A DNA stretch of 11,757 nt from Chloroflexota bacterium (GCA_013695505.1 JACDAH010000029.1:1-11757); one strand, 5' to 3'; positions 1-8,684 are shown, numbered from the stretch's first letter. Translations and numbers: made by a program. The notes: generated from the sequence alone by a model not told the origin.

Positions 1-1446
1 GGCAAGTCGACCCTGATGAACATCCTGTACGGGCTGGCCACGCCCGACAGCGGCGAAATCCTGCTCGACGGCAACGTCGTCCGGATCGACGGTCCGTCCG
101 ACGCGATCGCCCGCGGGATCAGCATGGTCCACCAGCACTTCATGCTCGTGCCGGTCATGAGCGTCGCCGACAACATCCTGCTCGGCGCCGAGACGATGGC
201 AAACGCGATCTTCCTCGATCAGGCCGAGGCCGACCGACGGATCATCGAGCTCGGCAAGCGGTTCGGCTTCGAGATCGATCCCGACGTCAAGGTCGGGACC
301 CTTTCCGTCGGCTGGCAACAGCGGGTCGAGATCCTCAAGGCGCTCTATCGCCAGGCCCGGATCCTCGTCCTCGACGAGCCGACCGCAGTCCTCACGCCGC
401 AGGAGACGACCGAGATCTTTGCGGTCCTCCGCAGGCTCGCGGAGGAGGGCCACAGCATCATCTTCATCAGCCACAAGCTCCACGAGGTCCTGGAGATCGC
501 GGACCGGATCACGGTCATCCGGCGTGGCAAGGTCGTTGGATCGCGGGTGCCCGCCGAGACGAGCGAGGACGATCTCGCGGCCCTGATGGTCGGCCGCAAC
601 GTCCAGCTCGTCGTCGACCGCGGTGAGAGCCATCCGGCCGGCCCGACCCTGATCGTGACGGACCTAATCGTGGCCGATGATCGGGGCACGCAGGCAGTCA
701 ACGGGGTGACCTTCGAGGTGCGCGCAGGCGAGATCCTCGGCGTGGCCGGGGTCGCCGGCAACGGCCAGGAGGAACTCGTCGAGGCGCTGACCGGGCTGCG
801 CAAGCCGGCGAGCGGATCGGTCAGCCTTACCGGCCATGACGTGACCGGGAGCGGACCGCGCGAGCTCCAGCGACGGGGCATGTCGTTCGTGCCCGGCGAC
901 CGCCACCGGTTCGGTCTGGTGCTGAGCTTCCCGCTGTCAGACAACCTCGTCCTCACCCAGTACGACGAGCCGCCATTCGTCAAGGGTCTTCTGCGCAACG
1001 ACGCGGCGATCGACGAGTGGGCCAGACGCGCGATCAAGGAATACGACATCCGGACGCCGTCGCCGGACGTGCCCGCCTCGACGCTGTCAGGCGGCAACCA
1101 GCAGAAGACGGTCGTCGCCCGCGAGTTCAGCCGCGAGCTGTCAGTGCTCGTCCTCGACCAGCCGACCCGCGGCCTCGACGTCGGGAGCATCGAGTTCATC
1201 CACCGCCAGGTCGTCGCCAAGCGGGATCAGGGGGCCGCGATCCTGCTGGTCTCCGCGGAGCTCGATGAGGTCCTCGAGCTGTCGGACCGGATCGCGGTGA
1301 TGTACCGCGGCGAGATCGTCGCCCTCGTCGACGGGCCGACCGCCGAGCGCGAGGAGGTCGGCCTGCTGATGGCGGCCGGGCGGCGCTCGATCCCGCCGGT
1401 CGAGACCGGGCCGCCCCCGGATGCGTCGACGTCGGTGTCCGCATGA
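1..1446 (+). CDS. Nucleoside ABC importer ATP-binding protein (NupO/YufO-like), 5' partial
   Basis: Cytoplasmic ATPase of a BMP-type (sugar/nucleoside) ABC importer with two nucleotide-binding domains in one chain. The window opens inside the first Walker A motif: the first residues read GKST, so about 35 N-terminal residues are missing. Counting from the first visible residue, domain 1 has signature LSVGWQQRVEI (101-111), Walker B LVLDEPT with D125/E126, and switch His158. Domain 2 has a degenerate Walker A (GVAGVAGNGQ, 247-256, lacking the Lys), signature LSGGNQQK (362-369) and Walker B LVLDQPT, with Gln387 replacing the catalytic Glu. A degenerate second site is usual in this family, so site 1 probably does the hydrolysis. 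The stop overlaps the next gene by 4 bp (ATGA), so it is co-translated with the permease. The nucleoside assignment rests on the permease pair and the nearby nucleoside enzymes; another BMP substrate is possible. Confidence 0.93.
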   Translation, partial: GKSTLMNILYGLATPDSGEILLDGNVVRIDGPSDAIARGISMVHQHFMLVPVMSVADNILLGAETMANAIFLDQAEADRRIIELGKRFGFEIDPDVKVGTLSVGWQQRVEILKALYRQARILVLDEPTAVLTPQETTEIFAVLRRLAEEGHSIIFISHKLHEVLEIADRITVIRRGKVVGSRVPAETSEDDLAALMVGRNVQLVVDRGESHPAGPTLIVTDLIVADDRGTQAVNGVTFEVRAGEILGVAGVAGNGQEELVEALTGLRKPASGSVSLTGHDVTGSGPRELQRRGMSFVPGDRHRFGLVLSFPLSDNLVLTQYDEPPFVKGLLRNDAAIDEWARRAIKEYDIRTPSPDVPASTLSGGNQQKTVVAREFSRELSVLVLDQPTRGLDVGSIEFIHRQVVAKRDQGAAILLVSAELDEVLELSDRIAVMYRGEIVALVDGPTAEREEVGLLMAAGRRSIPPVETGPPPDASTSVSA

Positions 1447-2621
1447 AGGCGGCGCTCCGCGAGCTGTGGGCCCTCGCCGCGGTCCCGGTCGTCTCGATCC
1501 TGCTGGCCCTGCTCGTCGGCTCCGTCCTCATCATCCTCTCGAGCCTGGCCACCGAGAAGTCGATCAACTTCCTGCTGCCGGTGATCGCCTATGAGAACCT
1601 CCTCCAGGGCGCGACGGGCCTGTCGTTCCTCGACATCGCTGCCAAGACGGTCACGTTCAACCTCTCGGTCAATCCCGATCAGGCCGGGCGCGCGATCACC
1701 AGCACGCTCACGGCCGCGAGCCCGCTCGTGCTCTCGGGGCTCGCCGTCGGCGTCGGGTTCAAGGCCGGCCTGTTCAACATCGGCGGGACCGGCCAGGTCC
1801 TCGTCGGCGGCTTCGCCGCGGCCCTCGTCGGTGCCGCCGTGGCCGGCCAGCCGGCGGTCGTCGCGGTGCCGGTCGCGATCCTGGCCGGCGCTCTCGGCGG
1901 GGCGTTCTACGGGTTCATCCCGGGCGCGTTGAAGGCCTTCACCGGGGCCCACGAAGTGGTCTCGACGATCATGCTCAACTCCCTCGCGGCGTTCGTCATC
2001 GTCGGGCTCGTCAACGACATCTTCAAGATCGCGGGGCCGTCGTTCGCGCGAACGGCCGACATCGGCAATGCGGCGATGCCGATCCTGTTCGGCCGGAATG
2101 GCAACCTCGGGATCCTGATCACGGTCGCCCTCGTCGCCCTGACCTGGGTCCTGATCTACCGGACCCCGCTCGGCTTCGAGATCCGGACCGTCGGCGCCAA
2201 CCCCAGCGCCGCGCGGTATGCCGGGATGAGTCCGCGGCGGCTGATCGTGCTGACGATGAGCCTGTGCGGGATGTTCGCCGGGCTCGCCGGCGCCTTCGAG
2301 ATCCTCAGCCTCGGCTACTACCCTGCGGTCTTCGGAACGAGCATCGGCTTCGCCGGGATCACGGTCGCGCTCCTCGGACGGGCCCATCCGGTCGGCATCC
2401 TGCTCGCGGCGCTCCTCCTCGGCGGAATGCGCGCCGGCGCGCCGGCGATGCAGATCACGGCCAAGATCCCGATCGAGATCATCGACGTCATCCAGGGCCT
2501 GATCCTGCTGTTCCTCGCCGCCGAAACGGTCGTTCGGAGGCTCCTCCGCGGTCGCGCCAAGCGGGTTACGCCGGGTGAGATCGGCACGGTGTCGCGCTCG
2601 TACGCGGAAACGAAGGTCTGA
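1443..2621 (+). CDS. Nucleoside ABC importer permease 1 (NupP/YufP-like)
   Basis: Inner-membrane permease of 392 residues, BPD_transp_2 family, predicted to form the translocation channel with the next gene product. Hydrophobic segments lie near residues 11-34, 92-110, 117-134, 137-160, 173-190, 221-240, 265-289, 302-330 and 345-362. The family motif FNIGGTGQ is at 111-118. The cytoplasmic coupling loop starts at RTPLGFEIRTVGANP (240-254) and continues to the AARYAGM segment; it contacts the ATPase. The longer N-terminal part before the motif, compared with the second permease, is typical of the NupP partner. The ATG at 1443 overlaps the ATPase stop in ATGA, which fixes the start. The stop TGA shares one base with the next ATG (TGATG at 2619-2623). 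Identity as a nucleoside rather than another BMP-class permease is inferred from context. Confidence 0.92.
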   Translation: MKAALRELWALAAVPVVSILLALLVGSVLIILSSLATEKSINFLLPVIAYENLLQGATGLSFLDIAAKTVTFNLSVNPDQAGRAITSTLTAASPLVLSGLAVGVGFKAGLFNIGGTGQVLVGGFAAALVGAAVAGQPAVVAVPVAILAGALGGAFYGFIPGALKAFTGAHEVVSTIMLNSLAAFVIVGLVNDIFKIAGPSFARTADIGNAAMPILFGRNGNLGILITVALVALTWVLIYRTPLGFEIRTVGANPSAARYAGMSPRRLIVLTMSLCGMFAGLAGAFEILSLGYYPAVFGTSIGFAGITVALLGRAHPVGILLAALLLGGMRAGAPAMQITAKIPIEIIDVIQGLILLFLAAETVVRRLLRGRAKRVTPGEIGTVSRSYAETKV

Positions 2622-3706
2622 TGGACGTCGTGTTCGGGATCCCGGTCATCGGCTTCGTGCTCCAGTTCCTCGCCTACCTCGTCGACGCGATCTTCACGAC
2701 GAACCTGCCAGCCCAGACGCTCCAGCTCGCGACCCCCATCGCGCTCGGCGCTCTGTGCGGGGTGATGTGCGAGCGGAGCGGCGTCGTGAACATCGGCATC
2801 GAGGGGATGATGCTGACGTGCGCCTTCGTCGGCTTCATGGCGGCGATGGTGGTCCACGAGGCGATGCCCGGCGCGGTCGCCGGTCCGTTCGGGTTCACGC
2901 CGGCCCTCGTGATCGGCGTGCTCGCGGCGATCGCTGCCGGAATGCTCGTGTCCCTGCTCCACGCGTGGCTGTCGATCACGGTCCGGGCCGACCAGATCAT
3001 CAGCGGGACCGTGATCAACATCATCGCTCTCGGCCTGACCGGCTATCTGAATCGCCTGATCAAGCCGAGCGGGAGCGCCGGCACCCTCGACGCACTCCGC
3101 CCACCGCACGAGCTGCTCGATCTCCCGATCATCGGCTGGATCGTGAAGATGTTCTTCACCTCTGGCCCGATCACGACGGCGGTGATCTTCCTGGTGGTCA
3201 TCCTCCAGGTCCTCCTGTTCCGGTCGCGCTGGGGCCTTCGGACGCGCGCGGTCGGCGAGCATCCGCGGGCGGCCGACACGGTCGGCATCGATGTGATCCG
3301 GGTGCGCTACCGGAACGTCATCCTCGGCGGTATCTTCGCCGGCCTCGCAGGAGCCTGGCTGACCCTGGAGTTCAACGCCTCCTTCCAGAACGGCATGACG
3401 GCCAATCGCGGGTTCATCGCCCTCGCCGCCGTGATCTTCGGCCGCTGGACGCCGATCGGAGCGTTCGGCGGAGCGCTCCTGTTCATGGTCTGGGAGGCGC
3501 TTGGGATCGCGATCCGGTCGAACCCGCCACCGGGCGATCTGGGGGTCTTCCTATCCGGCATCCAGGCCAGCTACCCGAGCATGTACAACAACTTCTTCGG
3601 CGCGCTGCCGTACCTGCTGACGCTCGTCGTCCTGGCCGGCGTGGTGGGCCGGAGCGTCCCGCCGGCCGCCGACGGCCAGCCCTACGTGAAGGAAGGCGCG
3701 ACCTGA
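2621..3706 (+). CDS. Nucleoside ABC importer permease 2 (NupQ/YufQ-like)
   Basis: Second integral membrane permease, 361 residues, same BPD_transp_2 fold. The hallmark SGVVNIGIEGMM lies at 53-64, followed by RADQIISGTVIN at 122-133, where BMP-family permeases carry a conserved SGT/N helix. The ATPase-coupling loop starts at RSRWGLRTRAVGEHPRAADT (201-220). About eight to nine hydrophobic segments are visible, including residues 33-50, 94-117, 185-200, 234-250 and 265-297. The start is set by the one-base overlap with the preceding stop. Together with the two upstream genes it makes a complete transporter core apart from the substrate-binding lipoprotein, which is not in the window. The last codons contain GAAGGAAGG, a strong ribosome-binding sequence that may serve the following gene. 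Confidence 0.92.
   Translation: MDVVFGIPVIGFVLQFLAYLVDAIFTTNLPAQTLQLATPIALGALCGVMCERSGVVNIGIEGMMLTCAFVGFMAAMVVHEAMPGAVAGPFGFTPALVIGVLAAIAAGMLVSLLHAWLSITVRADQIISGTVINIIALGLTGYLNRLIKPSGSAGTLDALRPPHELLDLPIIGWIVKMFFTSGPITTAVIFLVVILQVLLFRSRWGLRTRAVGEHPRAADTVGIDVIRVRYRNVILGGIFAGLAGAWLTLEFNASFQNGMTANRGFIALAAVIFGRWTPIGAFGGALLFMVWEALGIAIRSNPPPGDLGVFLSGIQASYPSMYNNFFGALPYLLTLVVLAGVVGRSVPPAADGQPYVKEGAT
3689..3705 (+). promoter_or_regulatory. Shine-Dalgarno and possible CTG start for the CoA-binding gene
   Basis: AAGGAAGG at 3689-3696 lies inside the last permease codons. Six bases later comes CTG (3703-3705), which overlaps the permease stop TGA (3704-3706) in a CTGA arrangement like the ATGA overlap earlier in the operon. 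The reading frame then runs open through an Asp/Ala-rich stretch to the ATG at 3799, with 28 of about 30 codons ending in G or C. CTG initiation is rare, so this is a candidate only. Confidence 0.5.
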
Positions 3707-3798
3707 CCGACCCGGACAACGCGACCGGCCCCGACGAGGCCGATGGGCGCGCCGACGCGGACGAGCGCGCCGCCGATCGCCAGCGCGTCCGGACGCTG

Positions 3799-4257
3799 AT
3801 GGAGATCCACGAAGGACGCGGACCGGTCGCGATCCTCGACGACGAGGGAATCGAGCGGATCCTCCGGGCCGCCCGCCGGATCGCCGTGATCGGCGCATCG
3901 TCAAACACGTGGCGCCCATCGCACGGCGTGTTCGAGACTCTCGTCGCGGCCGGCTACGACTGCGTCCCGATCAACCCCAAGGAGACCGCGGTGGCCGGCG
4001 TCCCGGCATTCGCGGGTCTCGCCGAGGCGGTGGCCGCGACGGGACCGTTCGACATCGTCGACGTGTTCCGGCGCTCGGAGCTGTGCGCCGAGCACGCCCG
4101 CGAGGCCGTCGCCGCCGGGGCGTCGTGTCTCTGGCTCCAGCTCGGCGTGGCCAGCTGGGAGGCTGCCCGGATCGCGTCCGAGGGCGGCCTGTCCGTTGTC
4201 ATGGATCGCTGCACCGCGATCGAGCTCCACCGGATCGGGCGGACCGGCCCGGGCTGA
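3799..4257 (+). CDS. CoA-binding domain protein (YccU-like)
   Basis: Small cytoplasmic Rossmann-fold protein of the CoA-binding family (COG1832 type), 152 residues from this ATG, close to the usual 135-150. Visible family motifs are RRIAVIGASSNTWRPSHGV (26-44), the nucleotide/CoA-binding loop with the conserved RPS, and the C-terminal VVMDRCTAIELHRI (133-146). The biochemical role of this family is poorly defined; binding of CoA or an acyl-CoA is inferred from homology. The ATG at 3799 is the only in-frame ATG after the permease stop but lacks a visible Shine-Dalgarno sequence. The frame is open back to the permease stop, and a CTG at 3703-3705 sits six bases after AAGGAAGG (3689-3696), overlaps the stop as CTGA, and would give a 184-residue protein with an acidic N-terminal extension. 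The true start may therefore be 3703. It is the last gene of the transporter operon, before the hairpin at 4274. Confidence 0.88.
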   Translation: MEIHEGRGPVAILDDEGIERILRAARRIAVIGASSNTWRPSHGVFETLVAAGYDCVPINPKETAVAGVPAFAGLAEAVAATGPFDIVDVFRRSELCAEHAREAVAAGASCLWLQLGVASWEAARIASEGGLSVVMDRCTAIELHRIGRTGPG

Positions 4258-4273
4258 CGCGATCTGACGCACT

Positions 4274-4294
4274 GCCGGACGCTTCGTGTCCGGC
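4274..4294. terminator. Bidirectional hairpin between convergent operons
   Basis: A perfect 7-bp inverted repeat, GCCGGAC (4274-4280) and GTCCGGC (4288-4294), encloses the 7-base loop GCTTCGT. It lies in the 38-bp gap between the converging CoA-binding and adenosine deaminase genes, and begins one base after the deaminase stop when read on the minus strand. There is no T-tract on either side. It is probably a shared terminator or RNA 3'-end stabiliser; intrinsic termination is not proven. Confidence 0.6.
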
Positions 4295-4295
4295 C

Positions 4296-5264
4296 CTAGC
4301 CGAACCTGACGCGCAACGCCGAGCGGACCCCCTCGTCCATGAAGCCGACGGCGACGGCTCGCCGATCGATCCCGTCGAGCTGGTCCGGGAGCAGCCCACC
4401 GCTCGCGACGAGGTCGCCCTCCTCGTCGGCCAGGCTCCGATCGATCGTGATCGGGTTGTCATTGCCGAGGACCACGCCCGCTCCGGCGGCAAGGAACGCA
4501 TGGACCGGGTGCTCGCGGAGCGACCGTGCGGCGCCGGTGTACACGTTCGAAGTCGCGCATACCTCGAAGGTCAGGTCATGATCCACGGCCCACGCTAGAA
4601 CCTCCGGGTCGTCGGCGACGTGGGTCCCATGCCCGATCCGGGTCGCGCCGAGCCATTCGGCCGCCTCCCGGGCCGCCCCGGCGCCGCTGGCTTCAGCGGC
4701 ATGGGCGGTCAGACCGAGCCCGGCCGCCGCCGCGATCCGATACGGCTCGACGTAGGCCTCGTTGGCCGGCCAGAGCAATTCGTCGCCCGCGACATCGAGC
4801 CCGACGACCCCGTTGCCGGCGTGCGCGGCGGCTGCCCGGGCGACCTCCAGGTTGGTGTCGGGATCGCTGTGGCGGAGGAGGCAGACGACGAGCCCTGTCG
4901 GCAAGCCGGTTGCGGCGCTGCCCTCGGCCAGCCCGTCGCGGACGGCGACGATGATCGCGTCGATCGAGAGATCCGGGCGGCGATGCGTCGCCGGCCCGAA
5001 CCGGATCTCGAGGAAGGCGTCGCCGGTCGCCGCGGCATCCTCGACCGATTCACGGGCAATCCGGCGGAGGGATCCCGCGAAGCCCATGACCGGATAGGCC
5101 GCTGCGACGTGGGCGAGGAACACGGTGAGGTCCGCCGGCTCGCGCATCCGGAGAGCGGCCTCCCAGCCGCCGGCCGGCTCCGGCAGGCCGTGCTCGCGGG
5201 CGATGTCGGCCGCGGTCGCGGGCCGGACGCAGCCCTCGAGGTGGCAGTGCAGATTGAGGCCCAT
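4296..5264 (-). CDS. Adenosine deaminase-like amidohydrolase
   Basis: Zinc-dependent deaminase of the Add family (322 residues, near the usual 330-345), expected to convert adenosine or a related aminopurine nucleoside to the 6-oxo product plus ammonia in the cytosol. The metal-binding HCHLEG is at residues 6-11 (His6, His8). HAAE follows at 188-191 with the zinc His and catalytic Glu191, then RIGHGTH with catalytic His212, CATSNVYTG, and NDNP at 268-271 with the zinc ligand Asp269. In classical adenosine deaminases this last motif is TDDP, and the second Asp contacts the purine ring; here it is Asn270, so the preferred base may differ. The start ATG lies six bases after the phosphorylase stop and in the same frame (TAG GGC CCG ATG), with only AGGG as ribosome-binding site, so translational coupling is likely. 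Adenosine is the default substrate; aminodeoxyfutalosine or methylthioadenosine are alternatives. Confidence 0.88.
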   Translation of the reverse strand: MGLNLHCHLEGCVRPATAADIAREHGLPEPAGGWEAALRMREPADLTVFLAHVAAAYPVMGFAGSLRRIARESVEDAAATGDAFLEIRFGPATHRRPDLSIDAIIVAVRDGLAEGSAATGLPTGLVVCLLRHSDPDTNLEVARAAAAHAGNGVVGLDVAGDELLWPANEAYVEPYRIAAAAGLGLTAHAAEASGAGAAREAAEWLGATRIGHGTHVADDPEVLAWAVDHDLTFEVCATSNVYTGAARSLREHPVHAFLAAGAGVVLGNDNPITIDRSLADEEGDLVASGGLLPDQLDGIDRRAVAVGFMDEGVRSALRVRFG

Positions 5265-5270
5265 CGGGCC

Positions 5271-6038
5271 CTACAGGGCGAGCGCGACGGCGGTCTCGAG
5301 GGCTGCCTCGACGCTGGCCCCCCAGCCGGTCGCGAGCCTCCGGTGGGCGTCGTCGTCGTACACGCTGGTGCCCGCGACGAGATTGCTGGACACCGAACAG
5401 ATCATGGCGGCGCGGAGCTTGCGCTGGCGGGCGACGATGAACATCGCCGACGACTCCATTTCGACGTTCAGCAATCCGATCGCGGTCATCTGCTCGGTCC
5501 AGGCCGGCGACTCGGCGTAGAAGGCATCGTCCGAGACGTTGATCCCGGCGTGGACGGCGAGATCGTGGCGCGGCCCGGCTTCGCGAGCGAAGCGCTCGAG
5601 GGTCAGACTGATCTCGAGGTCGGGCACGGCCGGATAGCCCTTGGGGACGTACATGTCGGAGGTCCCGTCGTTGCGGAACGAGCCCTGGCTGACGATCAGG
5701 TCGCCCGGGTTGATGCCCTTCTGGAGGGCCGCGGTGCTGCCGACCCGGATGAACGACGTCACCCCGACGCGGGCCAGCTCTTCCACCGCGATCGCCGTCG
5801 ACGGACAGCCCATCCCGGTCGAGGTCACGGTGATCTGGCGGCCCTTGTACGTGCCGACCATCGTCCGGTGCTCACGCTGATGGGCTACCTCGCGGGCATC
5901 CTCAAGGTAGCCGGCCACCATCGGGACCCGGAACGGATCGCCAGGCATCAGCGCGATCGTGCTGACCTCGCCGGGCGCCACGCCGATGTGGAACTGGCGT
6001 CCTCCGATCCCGATGGCGTTCTTGTCGACGATTCCCAA
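5271..6038 (-). CDS. Nucleoside phosphorylase, NP-I family (Udp/PNP-like), TTG start
   Basis: Predicted cytosolic nucleoside phosphorylase (nucleoside + phosphate giving base + pentose-1-phosphate), 255 residues, the normal NP-I length. Phosphate-site motifs are MPGDPFRV (31-38) and RVGST (98-102). The ribose-binding VEMES is at 192-196, preceded by DAFYAESPAW (171-180), which resembles archaeal purine/methylthioadenosine phosphorylases rather than the uridine phosphorylase loop with its Gln and Arg for uracil. At the position of the catalytic Asp of hexameric purine phosphorylases (VSD) this protein has Ser218 (SVSSN, 215-219). Substrate is therefore uncertain, with purine nucleosides favoured by context. 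The start is the TTG at 6036-6038: AGGAGG (6044-6049) lies five bases upstream, and the family's N-terminal segment begins just after. The frame is open further upstream, but without family sequence. The next gene, the deaminase, is six bases downstream in the same frame. Confidence 0.9.
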   Translation of the reverse strand: MGIVDKNAIGIGGRQFHIGVAPGEVSTIALMPGDPFRVPMVAGYLEDAREVAHQREHRTMVGTYKGRQITVTSTGMGCPSTAIAVEELARVGVTSFIRVGSTAALQKGINPGDLIVSQGSFRNDGTSDMYVPKGYPAVPDLEISLTLERFAREAGPRHDLAVHAGINVSDDAFYAESPAWTEQMTAIGLLNVEMESSAMFIVARQRKLRAAMICSVSSNLVAGTSVYDDDAHRRLATGWGASVEAALETAVALAL

Positions 6039-6269
6039 ACGATCCTCCTGTCGGCCCTGCCCACCCGGTGTCCCGAGTCTATCGACCGCTCGGACGGCGC
6101 GTCGTTTCGACGCAACTCGGGGACGTTCGGCGGCGTCCCACGGCCATGACGATCCGGCGGCTCTGCCAATCGGCGATCGCAGGCGCACACGGGGCCGTCG
6201 AGCGGTTCTCTGGCGTCGCCCTCGCTCGACGATCGTCGCGGGCAGGTCGTGCGAGCCGGTGACGACCTG
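6039..6269. other. Divergent intergenic region
   Basis: This stretch of about 230 bp separates the minus-strand phosphorylase from the plus-strand lipoprotein gene and should hold promoters in both directions. The only candidate I can point to is a minus-strand TAGACT (6076-6081), a four-of-six match to a -10 box located about 40 bases before the TTG, with no convincing -35. I see no operator palindrome or RNA gene. Confidence 0.4.
6044..6049 (-). promoter_or_regulatory. Shine-Dalgarno fixing the TTG start of the phosphorylase
   Basis: Minus-strand AGGAGG, a perfect anti-16S match, sits five bases before TTG (6036-6038). No ATG or GTG is better placed, so this site decides the start. Confidence 0.85.
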
Positions 6270-6752
6270 ATGCGGGCGCGGATGGTCATGCCGATCGTGG
6301 TCGTCGCCGTTCACCTCGCGGCCTGCCGGGCCGCGCCGCCGGTCGGATCGCCGGCGATGGGCTCCGTCCGCGTCGCCGTCCAGGGCGTCGCCGACGGCAA
6401 CAACTTGTTCAGTTCAGAGAATCGGGCGCGCCTCGTCGACGCGAACGGGACGGTCGCGGCCGAGTGGAAGCTGTCGTCGGACGGACCGGTTCCGGTGCGC
6501 GTCCCGATCGGCACCTACACGCTCAGCGCGTACACCGTATTCTTCAGCGACTTCATGCAGTGCGTCGACGACGCCGTGCGGCCGGGTCTGCAGAGCTGCG
6601 TCCAGCCAACGTTGGAGCCCGGCGCCGGCCAGATCTGCGGCATCCCGGTCGTGGTGACGGCGAGTCTCAGCGTGGAAGCCCGCTTCGACGTCCTGGCGAC
6701 CGGCGGCTGTCACCTCGAGGCCCTGCCCCCGCCGGTCCCGATGCGGAGTTGA
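6270..6752 (+). CDS. Predicted small lipoprotein, function unknown
   Basis: A 160-residue predicted lipoprotein. The N-terminus MRAR is followed by a hydrophobic run (residues 5-17) ending in the lipobox LAAC, with lipidated Cys19. The mature part begins GSVRVAVQG and contains VPVRVPIGTYTLSAY, a beta-strand pattern seen in Cna-B or carboxypeptidase-regulatory-like sandwich domains. Four further cysteines (in MQCV, QSCV, QICG and GGCH) could form two disulfides, consistent with export. I recognise no specific family. The ATG at 6270 is chosen because it gives a compact signal peptide; an in-frame GTG at 6249 would add seven residues including two Asp before the signal. It stands alone on the plus strand, and its stop lies nine bases from the convergent membrane protein gene. 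A surface or periplasmic accessory role is inference. Confidence 0.7.
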   Translation: MRARMVMPIVVVAVHLAACRAAPPVGSPAMGSVRVAVQGVADGNNLFSSENRARLVDANGTVAAEWKLSSDGPVPVRVPIGTYTLSAYTVFFSDFMQCVDDAVRPGLQSCVQPTLEPGAGQICGIPVVVTASLSVEARFDVLATGGCHLEALPPPVPMRS

Positions 6753-6761
6753 GCCCGCGAT

Positions 6762-7030
6762 CTACTTGATCAGGAAGCCGAGGAAGACCAGGACGAACCC
6801 GATGACCGCGATCCCGGCCGCCAGCCGGGCCTGGCGCCGAAGGATCGCCATGGCAACCGACGCGCCGGTTTTCGATCCGTCGTCGCGGACCCCACCCCGC
6901 CACGCGCTGTAGCGGGCGGCGTTGGCGTCTTCTTCCTTCAGGGCCTGGTACCGCGACCAGGGGCCCTTCGCCCGCGTATAGCCGATGGCGATCAGCGCGA
7001 TCCCAGCGATCCAGAGGACGGCATTCGCCA

Positions 7031-7031
<1 letters not shown>
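6762..7031 (-). CDS. Small two-segment membrane protein, function unknown
   Basis: An 89-residue protein with two predicted transmembrane segments, about residues 3-19 (AVLWIAGIALIAIGY) and 70-88 (LAAGIAVIGFVLVFLGFLI). They flank a charged, roughly 50-residue loop containing KGPWSRYQALKEEDANAARY and SAWRGG. The two-helix hairpin layout suggests both ends lie on the same side of the membrane. I do not recognise the family. The start is fixed by a one-base overlap with the gatB stop (TGATG on the minus strand), indicating translational coupling to gatB. Such coupling often reflects co-expression only, so a link to tRNA amidation should not be assumed. Its length, hydrophobic pattern and G/C-rich third positions support a real gene. 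Confidence 0.75.
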
Positions 7032-8557
<1,526 letters not shown>

Positions 8558-8676
8558 AGGCGTGCTGGACGTCGAGTGGTCGGTGTCCGAGCGCCTCGCT
8601 CACCTCGTGCCCGGGTCCCGCCGCTCCGCGTGCCCGCTGCTCTCCCGATCCCCGTGCCCCTCGGTGCCGGGTGACC

Positions 8677-8684
8677 GAACATTC
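8677..8684 (+). repeat. TGAACATTCGG-like element, copy 1
   Basis: GAACATTC with the upstream context GGGTGACC. It shares the 8-base core with copies 2 and 3, but has CC between GTGA and GAAC and a C instead of G after the core. It is the most divergent and the nearest to gatB. Confidence 0.5.

Noticed and set aside
1227..2387. Long minus-strand open frame (386 codons) opposite the ATPase and first permease
   Set aside because: Its translation is Arg/Asp/Glu-rich with no family signal, as usual for antisense frames in high-GC genes; the plus-strand genes have clear motifs throughout.
4620..6149. Plus-strand open frame of 509 codons opposite the deaminase and phosphorylase
   Set aside because: It covers two recognisable minus-strand enzymes and the gap between them, has a Gly/Arg/Asp-rich translation and no domain.
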